From positions 2,480,001 through 2,544,000 of the forward strand of contig CAVWLB010000010.1 in NCBI GenBank assembly GCA_963755695.1: 64,000 nucleotides of DNA. The letters run 5' to 3'. A model generated the notes under the pieces. It was not told where the DNA came from. It worked only from the letters and a program-made list of their open reading frames with translations, and made no database searches. Shown here in pieces: positions 55,955 through 64,000 of this stretch (position 1 is its first letter; the number at the start of each line of letters is the position of its first letter). The translations under genes and the position numbers were made by a program. Origin of the DNA: QHWT01 sp963755695. Its GTDB lineage: Bacteria; Acidobacteriota; Vicinamibacteria; Vicinamibacterales; 2-12-FULL-66-21.

Positions 55955-57241
55955 CTAGAGCCGCGTGGCGGCGCCGGCGTCGGTGACGGCGGCGCCGACC
56001 TCGGTGAGATACCCGAACTGCTTCTTGAACTCATCGCTGCTGAGGTGGGCGATCGACGCGAGCTTCGCGAGAACCTGCGGGTCCTCGAAGTCGGCGCGCG
56101 AGAGCCGCAGCATGTATCGCCGCGCGATGCCGTACCTCGTCGACGTCACGTCCACCGAGCGGACGCGCGTGCGGCCGGTCTCCGGATCGATCATCGTCTC
56201 GAAGGGAACCGGCACGAACCGTCCGCCCTGCATCGAGACCATCGCGGCGCTGCCGCCGCTGAGCAGGTACTCCGCGGCGCTGTAACCCAGATCGCGGGTG
56301 TACTCCATGTCGAAGGGGATCGGATCCGCGCACCGCAGCTCGTAACCGATGTTCTTGGCCGCGATGGTGGTCTTGATGTTCAGGCTGCGCAGCCGCTTCT
56401 GCACCTCCGTCTTGAGAATCTCTCCCAGGTTGACATCGTCGATCCGCACGTGACCGTGTGCGTCACGTTCCGCCGCGTCGAAGCCTGCGAGATCCTCCGG
56501 GTTGATCCCCAAGACCAGGCCTTCGGCGATCACCGCGACGCCGTCGCGCCGATCGTAACTCAGTCGCTTGATTATCGCGCCGGTCAGCGTGTCGACCACG
56601 GTGCGGAGACGCGCCGGAGACTCGAACTCCTCGGCAATGAGTGTGAGCGTCGCGCCGGCAGACTTGCCGATTCCCAGCGCGAGGTGACCGGCCTTGCGTC
56701 CCATCGCCACCACGAAGTACCACCTCGAGGTGGTCTTTGCGTCGACCATCAGGTTCTTGACGATGTCGACGCCGTAGTGACGCGCGGTCTGGTAGCCAAA
56801 GGTGTCGATGTGCGCCGGCAGATCCAGGTCGTTGTCGATGGTCTTCGGCACGTGGACCACGCGGATCGCGCCGGCCGCGTGACGTTCGACGCGCATCGCT
56901 GAAAACGCGGTGTCGTCGCCCCCGATGGTAATCAGCCCGGTGACGCTGAGACGCCGCAGCGCCTTGACCGTGTTGTCGAGGAGCGCGGAGCTGGTGGTTG
57001 GATTGGCACGCGCGATGCCCAGGTGAGAGCCGCCGCGGAAATGAATCCGGCTCACGCTCTCGATCGTGAGCGGTGTCGCGTGTTCGATGTCGGCCTGCAT
57101 CAACCATTCGAACCCGTCCCGAATGCCCACCACGTCGATCCCTTCGAGACGGGCACGGATCGTGGCCGCTGCGATGACGCTGTTGATGCCTGGCGCGGGA
57201 CCGCCGCCGACGAGGATTGCGAGTCGCTTATGAGGCTGCAT
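55955..57241 (-). CDS. pfp: 6-phosphofructokinase, PPi-dependent type by signature
   Basis: 428 residues. The active-site signatures are GGDD at 107-110 and PKTIDND at 132-138. ATP-dependent enzymes usually have Gly where D110 stands and Gly where K133 stands; the Asp/Lys pair is the mark of pyrophosphate-dependent enzymes. Other blocks: AMGRKAGHLALGIGKSAGAT and AKNIGYELRCADPIPFDMEY. It phosphorylates fructose-6-phosphate reversibly. The start lies just after an AT-rich box with no ribosome site, suggesting a leaderless transcript. A separate minus-strand gene upstream (SMP-30) is close. Confidence 0.88.
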   Translation of the reverse strand: MQPHKRLAILVGGGPAPGINSVIAAATIRARLEGIDVVGIRDGFEWLMQADIEHATPLTIESVSRIHFRGGSHLGIARANPTTSSALLDNTVKALRRLSVTGLITIGGDDTAFSAMRVERHAAGAIRVVHVPKTIDNDLDLPAHIDTFGYQTARHYGVDIVKNLMVDAKTTSRWYFVVAMGRKAGHLALGIGKSAGATLTLIAEEFESPARLRTVVDTLTGAIIKRLSYDRRDGVAVIAEGLVLGINPEDLAGFDAAERDAHGHVRIDDVNLGEILKTEVQKRLRSLNIKTTIAAKNIGYELRCADPIPFDMEYTRDLGYSAAEYLLSGGSAAMVSMQGGRFVPVPFETMIDPETGRTRVRSVDVTSTRYGIARRYMLRLSRADFEDPQVLAKLASIAHLSSDEFKKQFGYLTEVGAAVTDAGAATRL

Positions 57242-57250
57242 ATTTACTGA

Positions 57251-57259
57251 CTATAATAA
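57251..57259 (-). promoter_or_regulatory. -10-like box directly before the phosphofructokinase start
   Basis: On the minus strand TATTATAGT ends 8-11 bases before the ATG at 57241. No Shine-Dalgarno sequence lies between, and the -35 region is weak. Transcription could begin within a few bases of the start codon. Confidence 0.35.
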
Positions 57260-57333
57260 GTTCCCGCTGCGATTCTTGCACTCCTTCGTCGCGCCAGACC
57301 GCAGAAGTCGACAATTTCGTAGGCTTCCCGTCG

Positions 57334-58224
57334 TCAGGCGGAGCGGCACAACTGATCGGACAGGCCGCGCACCCCTGACGCGACGAAACGATAGATGCTT
57401 CCCGCGTCGGGAGTACGTTCAAGCTCCTGGTCCGACATCTCCTGTCGCGCGGTGGTTACATACACCTCGTTCATGGTGTCGCCGCCAAACGCCAGGCAGG
57501 TGGGGTTCTTGGCCGGCACCACGACCTCGCGATCGAGGGACCCGTCCGGCGCATACCGGCGAATGACCCCGGCTCCCCATACGGCGTTCCACAGGTACCC
57601 GTCCGCGTCGACCACCGAACCATCGGGAAATCCGTCCGTCACCGTCACGAACACGTCGACGTCATCGACTCGCGCGTCGCTTGCACGGTAACGCCCGCAC
57701 ATGATCCGGCGCTGCTGCGAGTCGCAGAAGTACATCGAACCGCCATCCGGACTGAAGCAGATACTGTTCGCAATTGACACTTTCGGCAGGTCGATCCGCC
57801 TGAGTCCGTGGCCGGCCGACCACTGGTAGAAGCTGCCGGTCGCGGGATGGCCTTCGCGCGTGTCCATCGTCCCAAAGACGAAATTACCTTCACGATCCGT
57901 CCGGCCGTCGTTGGTCCGTGTCGTTTCGAGATCGGGCTCCACGGCGGCCAGCGGACGGAGTGACAGGCGATTCTCCGGCGCATCGTCGACGCTGGTCAGG
58001 AACAGCCCCTTGGCGAGGGCGAGCAGCAGGTCGCCGGACTCACAGGGCGCGAGCGATCCAAGACGATCCGGCAGCGTCCAGCTGCGTCCGCCACGCTCGT
58101 CGTGCATCCACAGGCGACGCCCGTCGATGTCGGTCCACAGCAGCGCGCGCCGCGCACGCCACCAGACAATGCCCTCGCCAAGCGTGCAACGGCAATTCAG
58201 GAACAACGAGGCTTTCTCGGACAT
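57334..58224 (-). CDS. SMP-30/gluconolactonase/LRE family protein
   Basis: 296 residues, six-bladed propeller. Metal-ligand candidates are E17 in TLGEGIVW, the Asn in SIANSICFSPDGG and the Asp in VVDADGYLWN. Blades include LLWTDIDGRRLWMHDE and FGTMDTREGHPATGSFYQW. Such enzymes hydrolyse sugar lactones such as glucono- or xylonolactone. With the xylonate dehydratase it fits the oxidative pentose route. It is divergent from the Tat-exported hydrolase-like gene with a 48-bp gap and has no signal peptide. Confidence 0.9.
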   Translation of the reverse strand: MSEKASLFLNCRCTLGEGIVWWRARRALLWTDIDGRRLWMHDERGGRSWTLPDRLGSLAPCESGDLLLALAKGLFLTSVDDAPENRLSLRPLAAVEPDLETTRTNDGRTDREGNFVFGTMDTREGHPATGSFYQWSAGHGLRRIDLPKVSIANSICFSPDGGSMYFCDSQQRRIMCGRYRASDARVDDVDVFVTVTDGFPDGSVVDADGYLWNAVWGAGVIRRYAPDGSLDREVVVPAKNPTCLAFGGDTMNEVYVTTARQEMSDQELERTPDAGSIYRFVASGVRGLSDQLCRSA

Positions 58225-58272
58225 GCAGGGTTCACTCTATCGCAAGCGACTTGCAGTATTCTCTGCCACGCC

Positions 58273-60435
58273 ATGCTGACCCGCCGCGGTTTTCTTGGCT
58301 TGTGGCCGGCCGTTTCCCTGGTTCGCGTCGGGCGTTCGACGCAGGGCGGGTCGAAGGCACAGCCGTGGTACGAGTCGATGCGCCGCTGCGGGCAGCTCAA
58401 TCTCAACGAGCACGATCCGGCCACGCTGGATGTTACGAAATGGATCGATTACTGGGCGTCATTGCAATTGAATGCCCTGCTCCTGAACGGCGGTGGCATC
58501 GTCGCTTTCTATCCGACGGCAATCCCGTATCACCATCGCAGCGAGTTCCTCGGCACGCGCGACCTCTTCGGTGAACTCGTCACGGCGGCCAAGGCCAGAG
58601 AGATGCGCGTGGTGTCGCGAATGGATTGCAACTACGCCTACGAGGACGCGCTGCGGGCGCACCCGGAGTGGTTCGAGCGAAACCTCAATGGGTCGCCGCG
58701 TCCTCATGGAGAGTCCCCCTGGCTGTTCAAGACCTGCATGTTCAGCCCATATTTCACCGACCAGATGCCGGCGATCTACCGGGAGATCAACTCGCGCTAT
58801 CCGGTGGACGGCTTCTTCACGAACGGCTGGCCGTCGACCGGCGCGTTGAGCGTGTGTTATTGCCAATCCTGCCAGCAGGTGTACCGCACGATTGGCGGCA
58901 CGCCGCCTGAAGAAACCAACGCGACGGATCCGTTGTATCGGCGCTACTACGACGTCTTCATGACTCGCGTCGTCGATGTCTGGACCTCCTGGCAGCGCGC
59001 CGTGACTGAGGGCGGCCGCGAATCGGTCTATGTGGGAAATCTCGGTGGCGGGATTCGAACCGTGAAGAATCTCAGGCGTCTGGCCACTGCTGCGGCCTGG
59101 TTCAATGCCGACCACCAGGGACGTTCGGGAGACACTCCAATCTGGGATTGCGCGCAGCAGGGGCGGGTCGCCCAGGCGGTCATGAACGGCCGGCCGATCA
59201 CCAACGTGACCGGCTCGTACAGCAACAGCCAGCCAACCTGGCGGCATGTGTCGAAGCCCGCGCCCGAGATGACGATGTGGATGGCGCAGACCACCGCCAG
59301 CGGAATGGTGCCGTGGCTTCATTGGCTGGGCGGGGCGCCGGAAGACACACGGTGGCAGTCGGTCGGTCGCGACTTCTTTACCTGGCTCGCCCGCGAAGAG
59401 CCGCACTTCAGGAACACGCAGTCGATAGCCAACCTCGCGGTGCTCTTTCCGCAGCGGACGATCGCGTTCTATCGCTCGGGCGCGCGCGACCGGGTCACGA
59501 CCAGCGACTATCTGCAGGGCCTGTATTACGCGCTGCTCGAAGGACGATTTCCGTTCGACTTCGTTCACGAGGACGATCTGAGCGCCGACCGCCTGCGCAG
59601 GTATCGCGCGCTGCTCGTCGCCAACGCCGCCTACCTGGAAGACTCGGCGTGCGCGGCGATTCGCGAGTACGTTGGGAGCGGCGGATCGATACTCGCGACG
59701 TTCGAGACGTCCCGGTACAGCGGCTGGGGAGATCCCCGGAAGGACTTCGCCCTCGCGGATGTCTTCGGCGCGAGCGTAGATGGCGACCTGGTGGCGCCGC
59801 ACGGCAACAGTTACATGCGCATCGAACATTCGCACCCGGTGATTGCCGGTTTCGAAGGCACGGCCCTTCTGCCAGGTCCGGAGAACCGTCTGCCGATCCG
59901 GAGCACCTCTTCCGATCGGCCGGCGCTGACGGTGGTGCCGTACTACCCCGCGTTTCCTCCTGAGATGGTCTTTCCACGGACGCCGCACACCGATTCGCCG
60001 GCAGCAATCTTTCGTGAGACTGGCAGATCCCGCATCGCGTACTTTGCGGGAGACATCGATCGCACGCTGTGGCGCTCAGGGAATGTTGACTTGTCCCGGG
60101 TGGTGCAGAACACCGTCCGGTGGCTTGCTGGCGAGACGCCTGCTCCGGTTCGCATTGAAGGACCGGGGATCCTCGAGACCTTCGCGTGGCAGACCGAACC
60201 GGGCTACGCGCTGCATCTGCTGAACTACACCAACCCGAACATGACCCGCGGCTTCATCCGTGAAATCTACCCGATCGGGGCCCAGACCATCGCGTTCGAG
60301 GTCGCGAGCGGACGCCGGATCAAGAGCGTGAGGGGGCTCCGTTCAGGAACCACCCTCAGTTTCCAGCAGGACGGTACGAGCGTTCGCTTCACGGTGCCGT
60401 CGATCGGTGACTACGAGGTCGTCGCGCTGACGTAA
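58273..60435 (+). CDS. Tat-exported putative glycoside hydrolase (GHL6-like TIM barrel with GATase-like domain)
   Basis: 720 residues from ATG 58273. The N-terminus LTRRGFLGLWPAVSLVRVG is Tat-like. Residues ~30-380 form a TIM-barrel domain (NALLLNGGGIVAFYPTAIPY, VDGFFTNGW, CYCQSC, VYVGNLGG) like the hypothetical glycosyl hydrolase GHL6 family. Residues ~400-620 resemble a beta-galactosidase trimerisation (GATase-like) domain (YRALLVANAAYLEDSACAAI). The C-terminal ~90 residues form a beta sandwich. Probably extracytoplasmic, acting on glycosides; the catalytic residues are not assigned. Confidence 0.72.
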   Translation: MLTRRGFLGLWPAVSLVRVGRSTQGGSKAQPWYESMRRCGQLNLNEHDPATLDVTKWIDYWASLQLNALLLNGGGIVAFYPTAIPYHHRSEFLGTRDLFGELVTAAKAREMRVVSRMDCNYAYEDALRAHPEWFERNLNGSPRPHGESPWLFKTCMFSPYFTDQMPAIYREINSRYPVDGFFTNGWPSTGALSVCYCQSCQQVYRTIGGTPPEETNATDPLYRRYYDVFMTRVVDVWTSWQRAVTEGGRESVYVGNLGGGIRTVKNLRRLATAAAWFNADHQGRSGDTPIWDCAQQGRVAQAVMNGRPITNVTGSYSNSQPTWRHVSKPAPEMTMWMAQTTASGMVPWLHWLGGAPEDTRWQSVGRDFFTWLAREEPHFRNTQSIANLAVLFPQRTIAFYRSGARDRVTTSDYLQGLYYALLEGRFPFDFVHEDDLSADRLRRYRALLVANAAYLEDSACAAIREYVGSGGSILATFETSRYSGWGDPRKDFALADVFGASVDGDLVAPHGNSYMRIEHSHPVIAGFEGTALLPGPENRLPIRSTSSDRPALTVVPYYPAFPPEMVFPRTPHTDSPAAIFRETGRSRIAYFAGDIDRTLWRSGNVDLSRVVQNTVRWLAGETPAPVRIEGPGILETFAWQTEPGYALHLLNYTNPNMTRGFIREIYPIGAQTIAFEVASGRRIKSVRGLRSGTTLSFQQDGTSVRFTVPSIGDYEVVALT

Positions 60436-60437
60436 CG

Positions 60438-61907
60438 CTACTTCGCCAGATCTCGCACGGCTCTGCCGGCCGCTCTGAGGTTGTCGAGTCGCATCTCGGA
60501 GTACTTGCGCGACAAGATGACCCCGTGCGCGCCGGCCTCGAATGCGCCCTTCACCGCCCCATACACGTCATCGGGCGTGGTCTTCTTTTCATTGACGCCG
60601 GTCGGGATGTCGACGTCGATGCCGGGGTAGATCTTCATTCGCGGCCCGGCGTTCGCAGCGGCGCGTTTCGTTTCGCGGATCACGTAATCTGCCGACAAAC
60701 CCTTCGTGGGAATCTCAACGAGCGGCGCTTCGTTGGGATACTGCAGCAGCGAGTAGGACAGTTTCAGCGCGGCCTCGGGATCGAGATCCGCGAACACCGT
60801 GCGGCTCACGTTGCGGATATAGCGCGCCATTCGCGGACCGCCGCTGTTGTTGTACATCACGACTTTCAGGAAATCCGAGTAGTCCTGGAACTTCTGGTAG
60901 TCCTGCTCGGCACGATAGAACGGCGCGAACGAGTTGGTGTGCCAGATGTGCCATCCCATCGGCTTGACCGGCGCGATTTCGTGCGCCTTCGCATACATCG
61001 CTCGATAGGTTTCGCGCAAACCCTCCGTCCACAGCCGCTCCCAGCCGAGGATCTCCGGATAGTCGGTCAGCAATCGCCAGAAGGTGACGAAGGCACCGTC
61101 CGTGGGCTTGCGGTCCTTGAGACCATTCACCCACGCTTCGAGCGCGAGATAGCCCTGGCGCGCGCGGTCGGGATCAACGCTGCTCTTCTTCGCTGCCGCC
61201 AAGCAATGGGTACAGAAGCATCCGACCGTTCCCGGAGAAGGATCGCCGCCATGGCTTGCGCCGATCGCCGCATTGAGCGGCCCCTGCCGTTCACTGCCGA
61301 ACATCAGGCCGTCCACGTCGTACGATCGAAGATGGTCCTCTGCGAGTCCCAGCCAGAAGTTGCGGGTGTTGGGATTCCGGTAACAGACCCGCGTCGCGGG
61401 ACGGCCGTGCACGTCCACTTCGAACGCGTCCTTGATCCCCGGCACGTCGTCGCGGAAAACATCCTCGAACCAGCAGATCACCTTCATCCGCCGTTTGCGC
61501 GCCGCGGGAAGAACATCGGCGATCACGTCGTAATCGGGATGATCGGGCGCCTTCTCGGACTGCAGCGTCGTGCCACGGTAATACTGCGGGTGCGGGGTCG
61601 CGAAGTTGCCCCCATGAAAATTGTCGTCGTATTCCTGCTTGCCGTGATCGGGCAGAGGCGTGCCCCGGGGCATGCGTCCGGCAATTCCGCGGCCGTAGGT
61701 GAACGTGGCGAGAAACACGGTGTCGACCGCGCCAAGCTGCTGAAAATTCTCGAGCGCTTGCTCGGTCCCTTCGTCGAGAAACGAAATCGCTCCCGCCTGA
61801 ATGCCAATCATCGGCGGAATGCGCTGGGCGCCACGAAGCCGTGCATCGTCAAACAGCAGGCTGCCAACGGCGATCGCGGCACCCTCGAGAAAATCCCTGC
61901 GGTCCAT
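60438..61907 (-). CDS. Exported TIM-barrel protein, glycoside-hydrolase-like, of unknown function
   Basis: 489 residues with a Tat-like start (DRRDFLEGAAIAVGSLLF). A TIM-barrel order is suggested by FLATFTYGRG, MKVICWFEDVF, DVDGLMFGSERQGPLNAA, CFCTHCLAAAKK, MGWHIWHTNSFAPFY and KIYPGIDVDIPTG. The CxxC element (CTHC) and the putative acid residues E and D in GSERQG are shared in style with the gene on the opposite strand at 58273. It ends 2 bp from that gene's stop, so the two converge. It is the third gene of the minus-strand operon after two propellers. Confidence 0.68.
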   Translation of the reverse strand: MDRRDFLEGAAIAVGSLLFDDARLRGAQRIPPMIGIQAGAISFLDEGTEQALENFQQLGAVDTVFLATFTYGRGIAGRMPRGTPLPDHGKQEYDDNFHGGNFATPHPQYYRGTTLQSEKAPDHPDYDVIADVLPAARKRRMKVICWFEDVFRDDVPGIKDAFEVDVHGRPATRVCYRNPNTRNFWLGLAEDHLRSYDVDGLMFGSERQGPLNAAIGASHGGDPSPGTVGCFCTHCLAAAKKSSVDPDRARQGYLALEAWVNGLKDRKPTDGAFVTFWRLLTDYPEILGWERLWTEGLRETYRAMYAKAHEIAPVKPMGWHIWHTNSFAPFYRAEQDYQKFQDYSDFLKVVMYNNSGGPRMARYIRNVSRTVFADLDPEAALKLSYSLLQYPNEAPLVEIPTKGLSADYVIRETKRAAANAGPRMKIYPGIDVDIPTGVNEKKTTPDDVYGAVKGAFEAGAHGVILSRKYSEMRLDNLRAAGRAVRDLAK

Positions 61908-61925
61908 TCCTCCTCCGCCGGCCGC

Positions 61926-62934
61926 CTACTTGAGGGCCATGACGAAGATCCCGTAGCCAACGCCGGCTGGATCCTTGCTGCGGGCCGACTGAAACGCGAT
62001 GCGTCGACCGTCCGGACTGACCACCGGATTGGAGGCCTTGAAGCCGTCGTACTCGCCCCAATGGGTGACGCGGGTGAAGTCGGTGCTGTTCGGCTCCAGG
62101 CGCAGCTTCCAGATATCGATGTAGTTCGAGTTGTGCTGCGTCTGCTCGCGGCTGGATTCGACGAGCGCGTAGCGGCCGTCCGGGAAAATGCCCTCGACCT
62201 CGTTGTATTCCCCGGCCAGCTTCCGGTACACGGTCGTGCGGCCGCTGGCGAGATCGACACCCAGGACATCGGCAAACGGCGACCGGTAACAGGTGTAAAT
62301 CAGCTCGGTGTCGTCGTTACGGAAGTCCTGCGCCTCGAGCGTGCACTCGGGCGACTTGGCGCGGATGACTTCTTTCTTGTTCGCAAGCTTCGGAGCATCG
62401 CCATCGTAGACGACGTCTGCGGTATAGATGACCGACTCCCCTTCCTGCAGCACATCGGGATACTGGCCGCGCGTGTTCGACCAGGCGATCTTCATCGTCT
62501 TTCTCGAGATCGCGACGCCTTCGGAGATCTTGTGTCCCAGCGGAACCGCGTGATCGCCCGGTTTGAAGTCGTGCCTCAGGATCCACATTTCCTGATCGCG
62601 TCCACGGGTGGTCTGAATGTCGGTGAAGGTCCGCGCGCCGATCAGGAAGTAGTCGCCGTTGGGCAGGAACTGCACACGGAGAAATCCCGGATGCGCGTAG
62701 TGCGTCAGCAGCCGCAACGCCTTCGTCGACGGCTCGATTTCGATACGCGTCGCCGAAGCTCTTCTCCATGAAGGCAATCCGCCCGCCGTCCGGCGACCAC
62801 GAGGCGCGCTCGCCGAAATAGGTCAGTCGCGTGATGTTCGACGCCAGGTGTTCCTCGGGGCTGCCCTGCTTCGTTCCCTGGGGAGCAAGCGCCGCGAGGC
62901 CGATCGCCGATGCTACGAGGAGCGCGCCGTTCAT
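61926..62934 (-). CDS. Exported WD40-like (PD40/TolB-type) beta-propeller protein, frameshifted
   Basis: ATG 62934 opens a signal peptide (GALLVASAIGLAALAPQG) and the first blade (LTYFGERASWSPDGGRIAFM). Near 62755-62775 the frame changes, and EIEPSTKALRLLTHYAHPGF leads the remaining blades to the stop at 61926 (GFKASNPVVSPDGRRIAFQS). About 336 residues in all. PD40 propellers often bind sugars or act with exported hydrolases; no catalytic role is evident. It lies 14 bp after the YVTN propeller gene and 18 bp before the TIM-barrel gene. Confidence 0.78.
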
Positions 62935-62948
62935 GCGAATTTCCACGT

Positions 62949-64000
62949 TCAGCGTGCGGCAGGGAGTGCGGTCGACCGGGCGGCGACCCGGCCGATGCCG
63001 AACTGATCGCCGGTCCTGGCGACCTTGCCGTCGGCGAAGACCACCTCCAGCACTTTCTCGCTTTGCACCGATCGTCGATTCTCGTCGGTCAACGTCGCGA
63101 TGATTTTGCGGCTGGCGGTATCGATGACCTCTCCCGTCGAGGGAAAGGCCAGGCTGCCGTCGATGCTGAACGTGATCCAGCCGGGCTGATCGCGCAGCTT
63201 GATGGTGGCGATTTGCTTCGGCGGCATCGCGCCCGCATCGAAGATGTGAATCGCGCTGTTGGCGCCGTCGGCGAGCCACAGCTCGCGCTCGTCCGGCGTC
63301 AGGGCGATGCCGTGGCTCGGGCAGCCGTGACGCTTCACCGCTCCCTTTTGATAGCCGGTCACTTCCACGCGGTGCAGCATCTTGCCGGTCGTGATGTCGC
63401 CGACTTCGAACCCGAGCAGGTCGTTGACGTTGACGAAACAGAGCGTCTGCGAACCGTTGATGGTGAACGGGCGCACCACGTTCGAAAATGGTCCGACGCC
63501 GCCAACCAGCTTGTGCGTCGACGGATCGGCGATCGCCAGGATGGGAGACTTCAGGCCGGCCAGATACACCCGCTTGCCATCCGGACCGTAGATTGTGTTG
63601 TGTGCGCCGGAGTTCGGGACCACCTTCGCAATGACGTCGCCGGTTTCGCCGTCGAGCACGTTCCAGTGTGCCCCCTCGAACGACGGCACGTAGAGAATCT
63701 TGCCGTCCGGCGAGAGCGCCAGCCGATCGCAGCCGCCGTCGAACTCTTTGACCCACAACCGGCGATCCGTGGCCAGGTCGTAGGCGATCACCCGCCTGAA
63801 CGTGGTGACATACAGCCGTCCGGTCTGCGCGTTGGCGGCAATGCCCTTGACGTTCTCCGGTTCCTTCCCCGCCGGCACGTCCTGCGACGGGATGCGCCGC
63901 ACGAACTTGTAGCCGTGGTCCATGTCGAACACCAGGACGCCGACGCCGCCGTACTCGACGTAGTTGCGGATTCCCGGCTCAGCAACGTAGAGAAAGTGCC
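62949..64000 (-). CDS. YVTN-type beta-propeller protein, partial (runs off the right end)
   Basis: The frame is open to the right edge, so the N-terminus lies outside the window; 350 residues are visible. Repeated blades: SPDGKILYVPSFEGAHWNVL, GPDGKRVYLAGLKSPILAI, TPDERELWLADGANSAIHIF and SIDGSLAFPSTGEVIDTASR. It resembles YncE or quinohemoprotein-associated propellers. It starts, or is an early gene of, the minus-strand operon with the PD40 and TIM-barrel proteins. Export is likely but cannot be seen. Confidence 0.85.
   Translation of the reverse strand, partial: HFLYVAEPGIRNYVEYGGVGVLVFDMDHGYKFVRRIPSQDVPAGKEPENVKGIAANAQTGRLYVTTFRRVIAYDLATDRRLWVKEFDGGCDRLALSPDGKILYVPSFEGAHWNVLDGETGDVIAKVVPNSGAHNTIYGPDGKRVYLAGLKSPILAIADPSTHKLVGGVGPFSNVVRPFTINGSQTLCFVNVNDLLGFEVGDITTGKMLHRVEVTGYQKGAVKRHGCPSHGIALTPDERELWLADGANSAIHIFDAGAMPPKQIATIKLRDQPGWITFSIDGSLAFPSTGEVIDTASRKIIATLTDENRRSVQSEKVLEVVFADGKVARTGDQFGIGRVAARSTALPAAR

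Noticed and set aside
59045..59065. GGTTCGAATCCC-like T-arm on the minus strand
   Set aside because: No acceptor, D or anticodon arms fit around it, and it lies inside a coding region.

Overview
The window is a GC-rich (about 65%) chromosomal segment of a free-living, polysaccharide- and sugar-degrading Gram-negative bacterium. The best guess is Acidobacteriota, class Vicinamibacteria. The reasons are the combination of an ADOP-type (acidobacterial duplicated orphan permease) MacB-like permease, several DUF1080 (3-keto-disaccharide hydrolase family) proteins, TonB receptors with carboxypeptidase-like N-terminal domains, many PQQ/YVTN beta-propeller proteins, Tat-exported sugar enzymes, and glycine/arginine-rich low-complexity inserts. 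This assignment is inferred from gene content. No rRNA, tRNA, CRISPR array, transposase or phage gene was seen.

Layout. 0-1.1 kb: the end of cysN and cysH (sulfate assimilation). 1.3-9.7 kb: an L-rhamnose-type module with a regulator (IclR-like HTH plus sugar-binding domain), a bifunctional rhamnulose-1-phosphate aldolase/dehydrogenase, rhamnulokinase, a cupin and a TIM-barrel sugar isomerase. 9.7-16.8 kb: a Gfo/Idh oxidoreductase, a quinoprotein dehydrogenase with its diheme cytochrome and a Tat-exported TIM-barrel epimerase, then two DUF1080 proteins; this looks like an exported sugar-oxidation and keto-sugar hydrolysis module. 16.9-18.8 kb: trmO, DUF3224 and an isoprenylcysteine-methyltransferase-like membrane protein. 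19-22.6 kb: a complete mlaE-mlaF-mlaD-auxiliary-lipoprotein lipid transporter, flanked on both sides by copies of an unexplained ~115-bp element. 22.9-24.2 kb: DUF502 and SYLF proteins. 24.3-36.5 kb (minus strand): DUF1080, a 5'-truncated TonB receptor, an MFS carrier, an FG-GAP protein, two PQQ-like propellers and a TonB receptor. 36.5-42.2 kb: a helix-hairpin-helix cytochrome, a YVTN lipoprotein coupled to a TonB receptor (a YncE/YncD-like pair), a mutarotase-like protein and an azurin-like cupredoxin. 42.3-48.8 kb: a broken ADOP permease, a P1 peptidase and an IorAB-like molybdenum hydroxylase. 49-58 kb: D-xylonate dehydratase, Gfo/Idh, xylulokinase, xylose isomerase, an esterase, a PPi-type phosphofructokinase and an SMP-30 lactonase. 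58-64 kb: two Tat-exported putative glycoside-hydrolase-like proteins, a PD40 propeller and a YVTN propeller running off the end.

The genes fit together as a saprophytic programme. TonB receptors import oligosaccharides or cofactors. Periplasmic quinoproteins and cytochromes oxidise sugars or alcohols. DUF1080, TIM-barrel and Gfo/Idh proteins process the products. Cytoplasmic kinases and aldolases feed rhamnose and xylose carbon into central metabolism.

Two features cut across the window. First, intergenic gaps are repeatedly filled by short-unit (mostly 7-nt) repeats, often ending in their own reverse complement, plus a 98-bp satellite. Second, reading-frame breaks are clustered (7.15, 15.76, 24.6-29.9, 42.9-44.3, 46.9, 52.5-54.4 and 62.76 kb). 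Several are single-base and keep family-conserved protein on both sides, so many may be consensus-sequence errors and not true pseudogenes.
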